Counted from the stretch's first letter, positions 24,628 to 33,808 are shown. The stretch: DNA of 64,000 nt from Roseburia sp. (GCA_019421345.1 JAHZFL010000011.1:26818-90817), one strand, 5' to 3'. Made by a program: numbers and translations. Notes: generated by a model from the letters alone, not told the origin.

Positions 24628-27195
24628 ATGGGTGCATTGACCAAGATTTTCGGAACTCACAGTGAGCGGGAGCTCAAACGCATTTATCCCATCGTCGATA
24701 AGGTGGAGAGCTACCGCGACGCTATGGGAGCGCTTTCCGATGAAGAATTAAAGAACAAGACAAAGGAGTATAAAGAGCGTCTTGGAAAGGGTGAGACGTT
24801 AGACGATCTGCTGCCGGAGGCTTATGCGACGGTGCGGGAGGCGGCAAGGCGCGTGCTTGGCATGGAGCATTACCGCGTGCAGATCATCGGCGGCGTGATC
24901 CTGCATCAGGGGCGTATCGCGGAGATGCGTACCGGCGAGGGTAAGACGCTGGTGTCGACGCTGCCCGCATATTTGAATGCCTTAGAGGGTAAGGGTGTGT
25001 GCATCGTTACCGTCAACGACTATCTGGCAAAGCGTGACGCGGAGTGGATGGGACAGGTGCATGAGTTTCTCGGCTTAAAGGTCGGCGTTGTCTTAAACTC
25101 TATGACGAACGATGAGCGCAGGGACGCATATCACTGTGACATCACCTATATTACGAATAATGAGCTTGGCTTTGATTATCTCCGTGATAATATGGTGATC
25201 TATAAAGAGCAGCTCGTGCAGCGCGGACTTCACTATGCGATCATCGACGAGGTGGACTCGGTACTGATCGATGAGGCGCGTACGCCGCTGATCATTTCTG
25301 GACAGAGCGGCAAGTCGACAAAGCTGTATGAAGCATGCGATATTCTTGCGCGTCAGCTAAAGCGCGGAGAGGATATGCCGGAGTATTCCAAGATGGATGC
25401 CATTATGGGACTGGAGCAGGAGGAGACGGGCGACTTCATCGTCAATGAGAAGGACAAGGTTGTCACGCTCACCCAGGAGGGCGTAAGGCGTGTCGAGCAG
25501 TTCTTTAAGATAGAAAATCTTGCGGACGCTGAGAATCTTGAGATACAGCACAACATCATTCTGGCGCTGCGTGCACACAATCTGATGTTCCGCGATCAGG
25601 ATTATGTGGTAAAGGACGATCAAGTGATGATCGTAGATGAGTTTACCGGACGTATCATGCCGGGACGCCGTTACTCGGACGGGCTTCATCAGGCGATCGA
25701 GGCAAAAGAGCATGTGAAGGTGAAGCGTGAGAGCAAGACGCTTGCGACGATTACCTTCCAGAATTTTTTCAATAAATTCGAGAAAAAGGCAGGTATGACC
25801 GGTACAGCTCTGACAGAGGAGAAGGAGTTCCGCGACATCTATGGAATGGATGTTGTTGAGATTCCGACGAACCGTCCGGTTGCGCGTATAGACAGACAGG
25901 ATGTGGTATACAAGACAAAGAAGGAAAAATTCCGTGCTGTGGTGGAGTCGGTCAGAGAGGCGCATGAGAAGGGACAGCCGGTGCTGGTCGGCACGATTAC
26001 GATCGAGACCTCTGAGACGGTCAGCGCGCTGCTTAAGAGAGAGGGCATTCCGCATACGGTCCTGAATGCAAAATTTCATGAGATGGAGGCGGAGATCGTA
26101 GCCGGCGCGGGTGCGCATGGCGCGGTTACGATCGCGACGAATATGGCGGGACGCGGTACGGACATTAAGCTCGATGATGAGGCGAAGGCTGCCGGAGGGT
26201 TAAAGATCATCGGTACCGAGCGTCATGAGTCCAGACGTATTGATAATCAGTTGCGCGGTCGTTCTGGACGTCAGGGAGACCCCGGAGAATCACAGTTTTT
26301 TATTTCTCTGGAGGACGACTTGATGCGCCTGTTCGGTTCCGAACGTCTGATGGCTGCGTTTAATGCGCTTGGTGTTCCTGAAAATGAGCAGATACAGCAT
26401 AAGATGCTGACCTCTGCGATCGAGAAGGCGCAGACGCGGATTGAGGGAAATAACTACGGAATCCGAAAGAACCTGCTGGAATACGATCAGGTTATGAATG
26501 ATCAGAGAGAGATCATCTATAAGGAGCGTCTGCGTGTATTAAACGGAGAGAATATGCGCGATGCAATCTTTAAGATGATTACCGATCGTGTGGAGAACAG
26601 CGTTGATACCTGCATCTCGGCAGACATTCCGAAGGAAGAATGGGATTTAAACGAGCTGAACCAGCTTCTGATCCCGATCATTCCGATGCAGCCGGTGAGC
26701 GCAGAGGATGTAGACAGCGTTAAGAGCCATAAGGAATTGAAGCATCTGCTAAAGGAGCGGGCAGTGAAGCTGTACGAGACAAAGGAAACGGAGTTCCCGA
26801 ACCCGGAGCAGTTCCGCGAGCTGGAGCGCGTGGTTTTATTGAAGGTGATCGACCGTAAGTGGATGGATCACATTGATGATATGGACCAACTGCGTCAGGG
26901 AATCGGTTTACAATCCTATGGACAGAAAGATCCGCTCGTGGAGTATAAGATGGCGGGCTTTGATATGTTTGACGATATGACGGCAAGCATTCAGGAGGAT
27001 ACGATCCGGCTGCTCTACCATGTAAAGATTGAGGAAAAGGTAGAGCGTGAGCAGGTGGCAAAGGTCACAGGAACGAATAAAGATGATTCCGCCAATGCGC
27101 CGAAGCGGCGTGTGGCAGCAAAGGTCTATCCAAATGATCCGTGTCCGTGCGGCAGCGGAAAGAAGTATAAGCAGTGCTGTGGAAGACAGGCATAA
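24628..27195 (+). CDS. secA: Preprotein translocase ATPase SecA
   Basis: Motor ATPase that drives exported proteins through SecYEG. The 855 residues include Walker A (MRTGEGKTLVSTLPAYLNAL), DEVDSVLIDEARTPLIISG, the nucleotide-binding second domain (MAGRGTDIKL, GTERHESRRIDNQLRGRSGRQGDPG), the helical scaffold and the C-terminal zinc finger CPCGSGKKYKQCC. GATAGGAG at 24615-24622 fixes the ATG at 24628; the longer frame runs into the promoter. A single standard-length SecA. Confidence 0.97.
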   Translation: MGALTKIFGTHSERELKRIYPIVDKVESYRDAMGALSDEELKNKTKEYKERLGKGETLDDLLPEAYATVREAARRVLGMEHYRVQIIGGVILHQGRIAEMRTGEGKTLVSTLPAYLNALEGKGVCIVTVNDYLAKRDAEWMGQVHEFLGLKVGVVLNSMTNDERRDAYHCDITYITNNELGFDYLRDNMVIYKEQLVQRGLHYAIIDEVDSVLIDEARTPLIISGQSGKSTKLYEACDILARQLKRGEDMPEYSKMDAIMGLEQEETGDFIVNEKDKVVTLTQEGVRRVEQFFKIENLADAENLEIQHNIILALRAHNLMFRDQDYVVKDDQVMIVDEFTGRIMPGRRYSDGLHQAIEAKEHVKVKRESKTLATITFQNFFNKFEKKAGMTGTALTEEKEFRDIYGMDVVEIPTNRPVARIDRQDVVYKTKKEKFRAVVESVREAHEKGQPVLVGTITIETSETVSALLKREGIPHTVLNAKFHEMEAEIVAGAGAHGAVTIATNMAGRGTDIKLDDEAKAAGGLKIIGTERHESRRIDNQLRGRSGRQGDPGESQFFISLEDDLMRLFGSERLMAAFNALGVPENEQIQHKMLTSAIEKAQTRIEGNNYGIRKNLLEYDQVMNDQREIIYKERLRVLNGENMRDAIFKMITDRVENSVDTCISADIPKEEWDLNELNQLLIPIIPMQPVSAEDVDSVKSHKELKHLLKERAVKLYETKETEFPNPEQFRELERVVLLKVIDRKWMDHIDDMDQLRQGIGLQSYGQKDPLVEYKMAGFDMFDDMTASIQEDTIRLLYHVKIEEKVEREQVAKVTGTNKDDSANAPKRRVAAKVYPNDPCPCGSGKKYKQCCGRQA

Positions 27196-27201
27196 GAAAA
27201 G

Positions 27202-27239
27202 CAGCAGCCTTCCCTCGTTTTGCAGAGGAAAGGCTGCTG
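27202..27239. other. Hairpin between secA and fprA
   Basis: Ten-bp stem CAGCAGCCTT / AAGGCTGCTG extended by four pairs after a mismatch. On the + strand it is followed by A residues, not T, so it is not a standard terminator for secA. Confidence 0.5.
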
Positions 27240-27274
27240 AAAAATTGCGCAGAGATTTAGCAGGAGGGAAAGAA

Positions 27275-28477
27275 ATGTATAACGTAAGAAATGTAACTGA
27301 AGACATTATATGGATTGGTGCGAGTGATCGCAGACTGGCTCTGTTTGAAAATATGTTCCCGATTCCAAGAGGGGTATCCTACAATTCTTATGTCCTTTTA
27401 GATGAGAAGACGGTGCTGCTTGATACGGTTGATACCGGGGTTGCAGGACAGTTTTTTGAGAATCTTGAGCATGTGCTTGGCGGTCGTGCACTTGATTATC
27501 TGGTTGTCAACCATATGGAGCCGGATCACTGCGCTCTGATCGGAGATATTGTGCGCAGATACCCTGACGTTTCTATCGTTGGAAATGCCAAGACCTTTTG
27601 TATGATGCAGCAGTTTTTCGGCACGGCGTTTGAGGAGCGTGCAGTGACGGTGAAGGAGGGGGATACCCTAAATACCGGAAAACACACGCTTCAGTTCATG
27701 CTTGCGCCTATGGTGCACTGGCCGGAGGTTATGGTAACGTATGACGTGCTTGATAAGGTGTTATTTTCTGCGGACGGCTTTGGAACGTTCGGCGCATTAA
27801 ACGGAAATATTTTTGCGGACGAGCTTTCGATCGAGCAGGAGTGGCTGGCGGATTTCAGACGCTACTATGCGAATATCGTTGGAAAATACGGCCCTTCCGT
27901 ACAGGCACTGCTCAAAAAAGCGGCAGGACTTGAGATAGAGATGATCTGTCCGCTGCACGGTCCTGTTTGGAGAGAAAATCTGCCATATATTTTAGAGAAA
28001 TATCAGAAGTGGAGCGCGTATGAGGCAGAGGAGAAGGCGGTTGCCGTTATCTACGCGTCAATGTACGGAAATACGGCTTCGGCAGCAGATGCGCTCGCAG
28101 GCGCGCTTGCAGAGCGCGGCATAAAGAAGATTGCCGTGTACGACGTCTCCAATATGCATGTATCGGAGCTGATCAGTGAGATTTTCAGAGTGAGCCATCT
28201 TGTATTTGCAGCGCCGACCTATAATGGAGGGATATATCCGGTCTTAGAAAACCTGTTTGCGGATATGAAGGCATTAAATGTGCAGAAAAAGACAGTGGCA
28301 TTATTGGAGAGCGGCACATGGGGAATCACGACTGCTAAGCAGATGCGCGAGCAGCTCGCAGAGCTTAAGGATATGAATATTTTAGATACACAGATTACCG
28401 TAAAATCCGCAATGCATGCCGACCAGAGGGAGGAGCTTGAGCAGTTGGCAGATGTGATTGCCGAAAGCCTGAAATAA
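27275..28477 (+). CDS. FprA-type flavodiiron protein (A-type flavoprotein)
   Basis: Reduces oxygen (or nitric oxide) to protect an anaerobe. The 400 residues comprise a metallo-beta-lactamase-like diiron domain, with ligands H80-x-E-x-D-H in NHMEPDHCALI, H in MVHWPEV, D in FSADGFGTF and H in CPLHGPVWR, followed by a flavodoxin domain (VIYASMYGNTASAADALAGAL, FAAPTYNGGIYPVLENLFADM). All iron ligands are present. AGGAGGG at 27262 places the start at 27275. No rubredoxin or rubrerythrin gene is adjacent. Confidence 0.93.
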   Translation: MYNVRNVTEDIIWIGASDRRLALFENMFPIPRGVSYNSYVLLDEKTVLLDTVDTGVAGQFFENLEHVLGGRALDYLVVNHMEPDHCALIGDIVRRYPDVSIVGNAKTFCMMQQFFGTAFEERAVTVKEGDTLNTGKHTLQFMLAPMVHWPEVMVTYDVLDKVLFSADGFGTFGALNGNIFADELSIEQEWLADFRRYYANIVGKYGPSVQALLKKAAGLEIEMICPLHGPVWRENLPYILEKYQKWSAYEAEEKAVAVIYASMYGNTASAADALAGALAERGIKKIAVYDVSNMHVSELISEIFRVSHLVFAAPTYNGGIYPVLENLFADMKALNVQKKTVALLESGTWGITTAKQMREQLAELKDMNILDTQITVKSAMHADQREELEQLADVIAESLK

Positions 28478-28542
28478 GCGTCTCTGACAGCGGAGGGCAA
28501 CAGCGGAGAAGCGATAGATGCGGAAGGTCTGGAGGATGAGGC

Positions 28543-29310
28543 ATGTATCAGTTTGAAAGCAGAGTAAGATACAGCGAGGTGGACAGTCACAGGAGGCTGA
28601 CCTTGCCGGCGCTTTTTAATTATATGCAGGATTGCTGTTCGTTCCAGTCGGAGCAATTCGGTGTGGGGGTCGATTATCTGACAAAAATTCATGCGGCATG
28701 GGTGATCTCCTCATGGGAGGTGCAGCTTGAACGCAAACCGACATTCGGAGAAAAAATTTGCGTAAAGACATGGCCTTACGCTTTTCGGGGCTTTTGCGGA
28801 TACCGAAATTTTTTGCTGGAGAGTGCGCAGGGCGAGCCTCTTGTGCGAGCAAATTCGGTGTGGGTCTTTCTGGATGCAAAGACCATGCGTCCGGCGCGTA
28901 TTGCGGAGGGAATCTGCAGAGCCTATGAGAATGCGCTGTGCGAGCCTCTTTCGGGAAATTGGAGCGATAGGAAGATCATTTTGCCGGAGGGTGGAGAAGA
29001 AAAAGAGCCCTTGCGCGTCGCGCACGCTTGGATTGATACGAATGGTCATATGAACAATGAGCGATATATAGAAGCAGCGTTGGAATATCTGCCGCAGGAT
29101 TACGAGGTAAGCGGCTTAAGAGTGGAGTACAAGCATTCGGCAATGCTTGGCGATCGGCTGTATCCGGTCGTTAGCGAGGAGCAAGGGAGCATGACTGTCG
29201 TATTGGCGAACGAGAAGCAGTGGCCGTATGCAGTAGTGCAGTTTGTTAAAGACGGCGGGCATGGAGGCGAAGGTGAAGCTAGGAGAATATCAGAAGTTAA
29301 AGATCATTAA
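28543..29310 (+). CDS. Acyl-ACP thioesterase
   Basis: Hydrolyses acyl-ACP to free fatty acid. The 255 residues form a double hotdog fold: first domain ESRVRYSEVDSHRRLTLPALFNYMQDCCSFQSEQFGVGVDYL and AWVISSWEVQLERKPTFGEKICVKTW, second domain with HAWIDTNGHMNNERYIEAALEYLP, which holds the conserved D-x-N-x-H-x-N catalytic region. This is the bacterial FatA/FatB-like family. Its end overlaps the start region of the S1 protein gene downstream. Confidence 0.9.
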   Translation: MYQFESRVRYSEVDSHRRLTLPALFNYMQDCCSFQSEQFGVGVDYLTKIHAAWVISSWEVQLERKPTFGEKICVKTWPYAFRGFCGYRNFLLESAQGEPLVRANSVWVFLDAKTMRPARIAEGICRAYENALCEPLSGNWSDRKIILPEGGEEKEPLRVAHAWIDTNGHMNNERYIEAALEYLPQDYEVSGLRVEYKHSAMLGDRLYPVVSEEQGSMTVVLANEKQWPYAVVQFVKDGGHGGEGEARRISEVKDH

Positions 29311-30106
29311 AAAAGTAGAATTTGGCGTATATTTGGCAGAGCAGGAGGGGGCGGAGCAGCGCGTGCTTCTGCCGTTTCGGCAGGTGCCAAAGGAAGCTGC
29401 CGTAGGAGACGAGCTTGAGGTATTTCTTTATAAGGATTCCAAAGACCGCCTGATCGCGACGACAAACCGCCCTAAGCTGACGCTTGGCACACTTGGGGTC
29501 TTAAAGGTGCTTGAGGTCGGAAAGATAGGTGCATTTCTTGACTGGGGCTTGGAGAAGGATCTGTTTCTTCCCTATAAAGAAATGACTGCACGCATAGAGG
29601 CAGGCGATGAGGTGCTGGTGACGCTTTATATTGATAAAAGCAGCAGATTGTGTGCGAGTATGAAAAAGCTCTACGGGCTGCTTCGTCTGGATTCCCCTTA
29701 TCAAAAGGGAGATACGGTAAACGGCAGGATTTATGAGTTTGGGCATGACTTCGGTACCTTCGTCGCCGTGGACGACTGCTATTCGGGAATGATCCCGGCG
29801 CATGAGGACTGCAGCAGACTGCGGATCGGCGATGTTATAGAAGCAAAGGTGCTTGGTGTGAAGCCGGACGGAAAGCTCGATTTAACGTTGCGGGAAAAGG
29901 CTTATCTGCAGATGGACGCGGATGCAGAGAAGGTCATGGAAGTGATAGAAGAATTTGCGGGAGTTCTTCCCTTTACAGATAAAGCTTCTCCAGAGGTTAT
30001 CAAAAGAGAGACCGGGTTGAGCAAGAATGCGTTTAAGCGTGCAGTCGGAAGACTTTATCGGGAAAGGCGCATAGAGATCACGGAACGTGCGATCCGCAAA
30101 TTATAG
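29273..30106 (+). CDS. cvfB: CvfB/YitL family S1-type RNA-binding protein
   Basis: A 277-aa protein with repeated S1-like barrels (LGEYQKLKIIKKVEFGVYLAEQ; GTLGVLKVLEVGKIGAFLDWGLEKDLFLPYKEM; GDTVNGRIYEFGHDFGTFVAVDDCYSGMIPAHED) and a C-terminal winged helix (FTDKASPEVIKRETGLSKNAFKRAVGRLYRERRIEIT), the full CvfB layout. CvfB is a virulence and RNA-metabolism factor in staphylococci. GGAGG at 29263 points to GTG 29273; ATG 29261 is an alternative. Either way it overlaps the thioesterase gene. Confidence 0.88.
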   Translation: MKLGEYQKLKIIKKVEFGVYLAEQEGAEQRVLLPFRQVPKEAAVGDELEVFLYKDSKDRLIATTNRPKLTLGTLGVLKVLEVGKIGAFLDWGLEKDLFLPYKEMTARIEAGDEVLVTLYIDKSSRLCASMKKLYGLLRLDSPYQKGDTVNGRIYEFGHDFGTFVAVDDCYSGMIPAHEDCSRLRIGDVIEAKVLGVKPDGKLDLTLREKAYLQMDADAEKVMEVIEEFAGVLPFTDKASPEVIKRETGLSKNAFKRAVGRLYRERRIEITERAIRKL

Positions 30107-30159
30107 GTCAGACCGTTGGGATGATCTGCATAAAATTAAGAAAAGTGAGGGCTTGAGAA

Positions 30160-30537
30160 ATGAAGAAGGTAATCAGTACAGAAAAAGCACCGGCAGCAAT
30201 CGGACCATATTCGCAGGCGATCGAGGTAAACGGAATGGTGTATACCTCAGGAGTGATTCCGGTCATACCGGAAACAGGAGAGATTCCGGAGGGTTCTGCG
30301 GCACAGGCAAAACAGGCGCTGCAGAACCTGTCAAATTTACTGGAGGCAGCGGGAAGCAGTCTGTCAAATGTTGTTAAGACAACGGTATTTATCAAAGAGA
30401 TGGATGATTTTGGTGCGATCAATGAGGTGTATCAGACATTTTTCGAGGGGGATTATCCGGCAAGAAGCTGTGTAGAGGTTGCACGCCTGCCAAAAGATGT
30501 CATGATTGAAATTGAGGCGGTCGCATTCAAGGCATAA
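30160..30537 (+). CDS. ridA: RidA family enamine/imine deaminase
   Basis: A 125-aa cytosolic protein that hydrolyses reactive 2-aminoacrylate-type imines. KAPAAIGPYSQAIEVNGMVYTSGVIPVIPETGEIPEG, QAKQALQNLSNLLEAAGSSLSNVVKTTVFI and the C-terminal YPARSCVEVARLPKDVMIEIEAVA, with the Arg and Glu needed for activity, are typical. The ATG at 30160 gives the normal length. A hairpin terminator follows. Confidence 0.94.
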   Translation: MKKVISTEKAPAAIGPYSQAIEVNGMVYTSGVIPVIPETGEIPEGSAAQAKQALQNLSNLLEAAGSSLSNVVKTTVFIKEMDDFGAINEVYQTFFEGDYPARSCVEVARLPKDVMIEIEAVAFKA

Positions 30538-30598
30538 CATGAACAAGAATAAAGAATCCGCGGTCGGGAAGTATTCGATAGGATGCCTGATTGCGGGT

Positions 30599-30654
30599 TT
30601 CTTTATTTTATAGGAAACCGGGGGTCTCCTATAAAATAAAGAACGTACCCCGGT
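30599..30654. terminator. Bidirectional terminator with possible pseudoknot
   Basis: Perfect 17-bp inverted repeat (30599-30615 with 30627-30643; TTTATTTTATAGGA type) between ridA (+) and the YjfB gene (-). ACCGGGG in the loop (30617-30623) is complementary to CCCCGGT just 3' of the stem (30648-30654), so a pseudoknot is possible. Confidence 0.75.
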
Positions 30655-30659
30655 CTGCG

Positions 30660-30872
30660 TTAGACATAGAGGTCAATATTGCCGCCAACTGCCGGCATTA
30701 CGGAGCGCTCCATCATTTGGATCATAGAAGCTCCCATAGTCTCTGTCAGATCAAGCGACTGGCTGAGTACCTCAGTGCCGACTGCATAGGCAAGGCTTAA
30801 AGAGCTGACTGCGGAAGTGGCGTCATAAGAGGTCATTGTGCTCAATGCCGCGTCGATTGTAGAGAAATCCAT
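30660..30872 (-). CDS. YjfB family putative motility protein
   Basis: A 70-aa protein that matches the small YjfB motility family in overall pattern: N-terminal Asp-rich helix, Ser/Ala-rich centre, then SMIQMMERSVMPAVGGNIDLYV. The molecular role is not known; Bacillus members are linked to flagellar regulons. A promoter TTGTCA-17-CATAAT precedes it on the minus strand. It is the only motility-associated gene in the window. Confidence 0.8.
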   Translation of the reverse strand: MDFSTIDAALSTMTSYDATSAVSSLSLAYAVGTEVLSQSLDLTETMGASMIQMMERSVMPAVGGNIDLYV

Positions 30873-30903
30873 AAAAATCCCACCTTTCTTTTGTGATAGC
30901 TAC

Positions 30904-30932
30904 ATTATGACATAAAAGTGTGCCGCTGACAA
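30904..30932 (-). promoter_or_regulatory. Promoter of the YjfB gene
   Basis: Minus strand: TTGTCA (30932-30927), 17-nt spacer, CATAAT (30909-30904) with TG one base before it. It looks like a sigma-A site, not the sigma-D type expected for motility genes. Confidence 0.55.
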
Positions 30933-31029
30933 GTAAAGAAACTTCCGAAGCCGGGATTGAAAAACGGAACTAAGTTACAGAGAAACAAAAGCAGTTATAT
31001 TACAATGACAGAATAAGGAGGAAGAACGT

Positions 31030-31944
31030 ATGTATGATATTATTATAATAGGAACGGGTCCGGCAGGACTTGCCGCTGCAATTTACGGGGAGCGGGCGAG
31101 GCTTTCGCTCTTAGTCATCGAAAAACAGCCGATGAGCGGAGGGCAGATCATCAATACCACAGATGTGGACAATTATCCGGGGCTGCAGGGGGTGGGAGGC
31201 TTTGAGCTGGCGTCTAAGCTCCGTTCCCATGCAGATGCAATGGGAGCCGAAATCATTACCGCGGAGGTAAAGGAGGTTGAGCTGTTAGGAGACGTAAAGC
31301 GCGTTGTGACAGAAGATGCCGTCTATGAAGGGAAAACGGTTATCATTGCAACAGGAGCTACGCACAGGAAGCTTGGTGTTGCAGGCGAGGAGGAGTTGCT
31401 TGGAGCGGGCGTTTCCTACTGCGCTACCTGTGACGGAGCATTTTTCCGCGGGAAGGAGGTCGCGGTCATCGGCGGCGGCGATGTGGCGTTAGAGGATGCG
31501 CTGTTTTTATCGAGGATCAGCAGTAAGGTTTATCTGATCCACCGACGGGACGAATTTCGCGGGGCAAAATCTTTGCAGGAGAAGGTATTTGCGGCAGAAA
31601 ATATTGAGATTATCTGGAATACGGTTGCAGAAGAAGTTGTGGGAGAGGGGAAAGTGGAAGCGCTTGCACTCAAAAATAGGGTAAGCGGTGAAACGTACCG
31701 TCTTTCCGTGCAGGGTGTATTTGTGGCAGTCGGCATACAGCCGAATACAGAGCTGTTTCGGGGAATGACGGAATTAGACAAGAGCGGCTATATCTGTGCC
31801 GGTGAGGAAGGGAATACCAGTATTCCGGGCGTGTTCGCAGCGGGAGACGTGCGGACAAAGCAACTGCGTCAGGTCATTACGGCAGCGGCGGACGGGGCAA
31901 ATGCAGTGACCTCCGTGGAGCATTATCTGAACAGCCTTTCATAG
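31030..31944 (+). CDS. trxB: Thioredoxin reductase
   Basis: NADPH-dependent flavoenzyme that reduces thioredoxin. The 304 residues include the FAD motif IIIGTGPAGLAAAIYGERA, the redox-active CATC (C131/C134) in VSYCATCDGAFF, the NADPH motif VAVIGGGDVALEDALFLS and the C-terminal FAD site GVFAAGDVRTKQLRQVITAAADGANAV. AAGGAGGAAG precedes the ATG. It is monocistronic and about 25 kb from trxA. Confidence 0.96.
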   Translation: MYDIIIIGTGPAGLAAAIYGERARLSLLVIEKQPMSGGQIINTTDVDNYPGLQGVGGFELASKLRSHADAMGAEIITAEVKEVELLGDVKRVVTEDAVYEGKTVIIATGATHRKLGVAGEEELLGAGVSYCATCDGAFFRGKEVAVIGGGDVALEDALFLSRISSKVYLIHRRDEFRGAKSLQEKVFAAENIEIIWNTVAEEVVGEGKVEALALKNRVSGETYRLSVQGVFVAVGIQPNTELFRGMTELDKSGYICAGEEGNTSIPGVFAAGDVRTKQLRQVITAAADGANAVTSVEHYLNSLS

Positions 31945-31999
31945 AAGCGTATGCATTTATGAATAACTTGTGAATAATGGAAATCTTGTCAAATCATGG

Positions 32000-32028
32000 T
32001 TGACATGGAAACCTCCCTTTGCTATAAT
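32000..32028 (+). promoter_or_regulatory. Full-consensus sigma-A promoter of the NlpC/P60 gene
   Basis: TTGACA (32000-32005), 17-nt spacer, TATAAT (32023-32028): both hexamers and the spacing are exact consensus. The leader is about 50 nt. It predicts strong constitutive expression unless repressed. Confidence 0.9.
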
Positions 32029-32084
32029 ACCTCTGTAATAAATGTAACAAATTCGTAATAAGTTTTCGGTTTTTCGGAGGAAGC

Positions 32085-33341
32085 ATGGAACAGAGAGTAT
32101 GGAAAGCAGCGGGCTTGGTTTTAGTGGGAGCATTATTGTTAAATGATCCCGTATCTATTATATATGGCGCACCGGTGGCGGGCGCAGCGACGGCAGCGAT
32201 TGCGTCTGCGGTAGGAAAGGGAGTGCCGACAGCAGGAATTTCCCTTAAGGTATCGGATTACCTGGTGGAGAGTAATGAGACGGCGGTGCAGGCGGCAGCG
32301 CAGCAGGCAGCTCCGGTGAGCGAGAATGAGGCACCGGTCGTGACGGCAGAGGAGGGAGCAGTGCAGGAGACTGCCGAGGCTCCGGCAGAACCGGAAGCGC
32401 CGAAGTCGGAATATGCAGATATTGCGATTGCACAGGTGGATAATTATGTGAATGTCCGCACAGAGCCGACGACAGAGAGCGAGGTAGTGGGCAAGCTTTA
32501 TAACAATTCCGCAGCAACTATTTTAGAGACGACAGCAGACGGATGGTATAAGATTAATTCGGGAAATGTTTCGGGATATGTTAAGTGTGAATATGTAGTA
32601 GCCGGAAATGAGGAGCTGGCAAGGTCTGTCAGCACACGTTATGCAAAGGTTACGACAACGACGCTTTATGTTCGTACAGAGCCGACGACAGAGTCCGGTG
32701 TATTGACGATGGTGCCGATTGAGGATGACCTTGTTGTATTAGATGAGTCCGTGCCCGGCTGGGTAAAGGTTACGACCGCAGAGGGTGAGGGGTATGTTTC
32801 CACTGATTATGTGACGCTGACGACAGAGTTCGTGCAGGCAGAGTCAAAGGAGGAGGAAGCAGCACGTCTCGCAAAGGAGGAGCAGGAGCGCCAGCAGGCA
32901 GCAGCAGCAGCTTCCGCAGCGAGAAGGAAGAAAGAGGCGGCATCCGCCAAGAATCAGGAATCCTCTGGCGGGCAGCAGTCCTACACGCCTCCGACTAGCT
33001 CCAATGGTCAGGCAGTTGTAAATTATGCAAGCCAGTTTGTCGGCAATCCTTATGTATATGGAGGTACGAGTCTTACCAATGGCGCAGACTGTTCGGGCTT
33101 TGTTATGAGCGTATACGGAGCATTTGGAATCGGACTGCCGCATTCATCGAGTGCAATGAGAAGTGTGGGCTATGAGGTGAGCCTTTCAGAGGCACAGCCG
33201 GGCGATATTGTATGCTACAGCGGTCATGTAGGCATCTATGCCGGCAACGGCTCGATCGTACATGCAAGTACGCCGTCCAGTGGTATTACCTATTCAAATG
33301 TAAATTATCGTTCACCGATTTGTGTAAGAAGAATTTTCTAA
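32085..33341 (+). CDS. Secreted SH3-domain NlpC/P60 peptidoglycan endopeptidase
   Basis: Cuts stem peptides of peptidoglycan. The 418 residues run: signal peptide (1-30), Ala/Glu-rich spacer, two bacterial SH3 domains (about 110-170 and 185-245; VDNYVNVRTEPTTESEVVGKLYNN and TTTLYVRTEPTTESGVLTMVP), an Ala/Gln/Lys-rich charged helix, and a C-terminal NlpC/P60 domain (about 305-418) with NGADCSGFVMSVYG (C336), GDIVCYSGHVGIYAGNGSIVHAS supplying the His residues. It is driven by an exact-consensus promoter and closed by a strong terminator. Confidence 0.94.
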   Translation: MEQRVWKAAGLVLVGALLLNDPVSIIYGAPVAGAATAAIASAVGKGVPTAGISLKVSDYLVESNETAVQAAAQQAAPVSENEAPVVTAEEGAVQETAEAPAEPEAPKSEYADIAIAQVDNYVNVRTEPTTESEVVGKLYNNSAATILETTADGWYKINSGNVSGYVKCEYVVAGNEELARSVSTRYAKVTTTTLYVRTEPTTESGVLTMVPIEDDLVVLDESVPGWVKVTTAEGEGYVSTDYVTLTTEFVQAESKEEEAARLAKEEQERQQAAAAASAARRKKEAASAKNQESSGGQQSYTPPTSSNGQAVVNYASQFVGNPYVYGGTSLTNGADCSGFVMSVYGAFGIGLPHSSSAMRSVGYEVSLSEAQPGDIVCYSGHVGIYAGNGSIVHASTPSSGITYSNVNYRSPICVRRIF

Positions 33342-33357
33342 TAGAAGAAGCAGATAA

Positions 33358-33398
33358 GGGAGAGACGCAGCCAAGCGTGGCTGTGTCTCTCCCTTTTT
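33358..33398 (+). terminator. Intrinsic terminator after the NlpC/P60 gene
   Basis: Sixteen-bp stem (GGGAGAGACGCAGCCA with its near-complement, one G-U pair), a 4-nt loop and T5. Confidence 0.9.
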
Positions 33399-33779
33399 GT
33401 GGGGATAAGAGTGCCCGTGGCGCGTGTATTTTTTACAAACCTAGCAAGATGCACAAAATGAGAAAGTTCCATAGAAAAAAGTGAACAAAAAGAGCCTAAA
33501 GATCAAAAAGTTATCCACATTCAAAAATGCGGAAAAATGGAAAAAATGAAGTTATACACGAAGTTATGCACATTATCCACAGAAAAAAAGGTGGAAATCA
33601 GAGTTTTTACAGGAGAGAAATCGAATGTCTGTTTTGTACACAAATTATAAACTTAACACAATCAGGAAAAAAACAAAGAAAAGGATTGACTTTTTAACTT
33701 TGAAAAAACTGAAAAATAAGTGCGGAAATATCTGGCAATTCAGAAAAATTTTGTGTTGTGCGGCTCTTTGGGAAGAATC
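33399..33779. other. AT-rich non-coding region containing a DnaA-box cluster
   Basis: No gene is seen. Four same-strand boxes of the form TTATnCAC(A/G) lie in 71 bp: TTATCCACA 33511-33519, TTATACACG 33552-33560, TTATGCACA 33564-33572 and TTATCCACA 33573-33581. Two are perfect DnaA-box consensus, and the last two are directly adjacent. A strongly AT-rich stretch (about 33640-33720) follows. dnaA, dnaN and gyrB are absent, so this is more likely an accessory DnaA-binding cluster than the main origin. Confidence 0.6.
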
Positions 33780-33808
33780 TTGAAATGTAAGAGCAGTTTT
33801 GTTATACT
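33780..33808 (+). promoter_or_regulatory. Promoter of the WecG/TagA-like gene
   Basis: TTGAAA (33780-33785), 17-nt spacer, TATACT (33803-33808), 38 nt before the ATG. Confidence 0.7.

Noticed and set aside
27202..27239. secA terminator
   Set aside because: The hairpin is followed by A residues on the + strand, not by a T-run.
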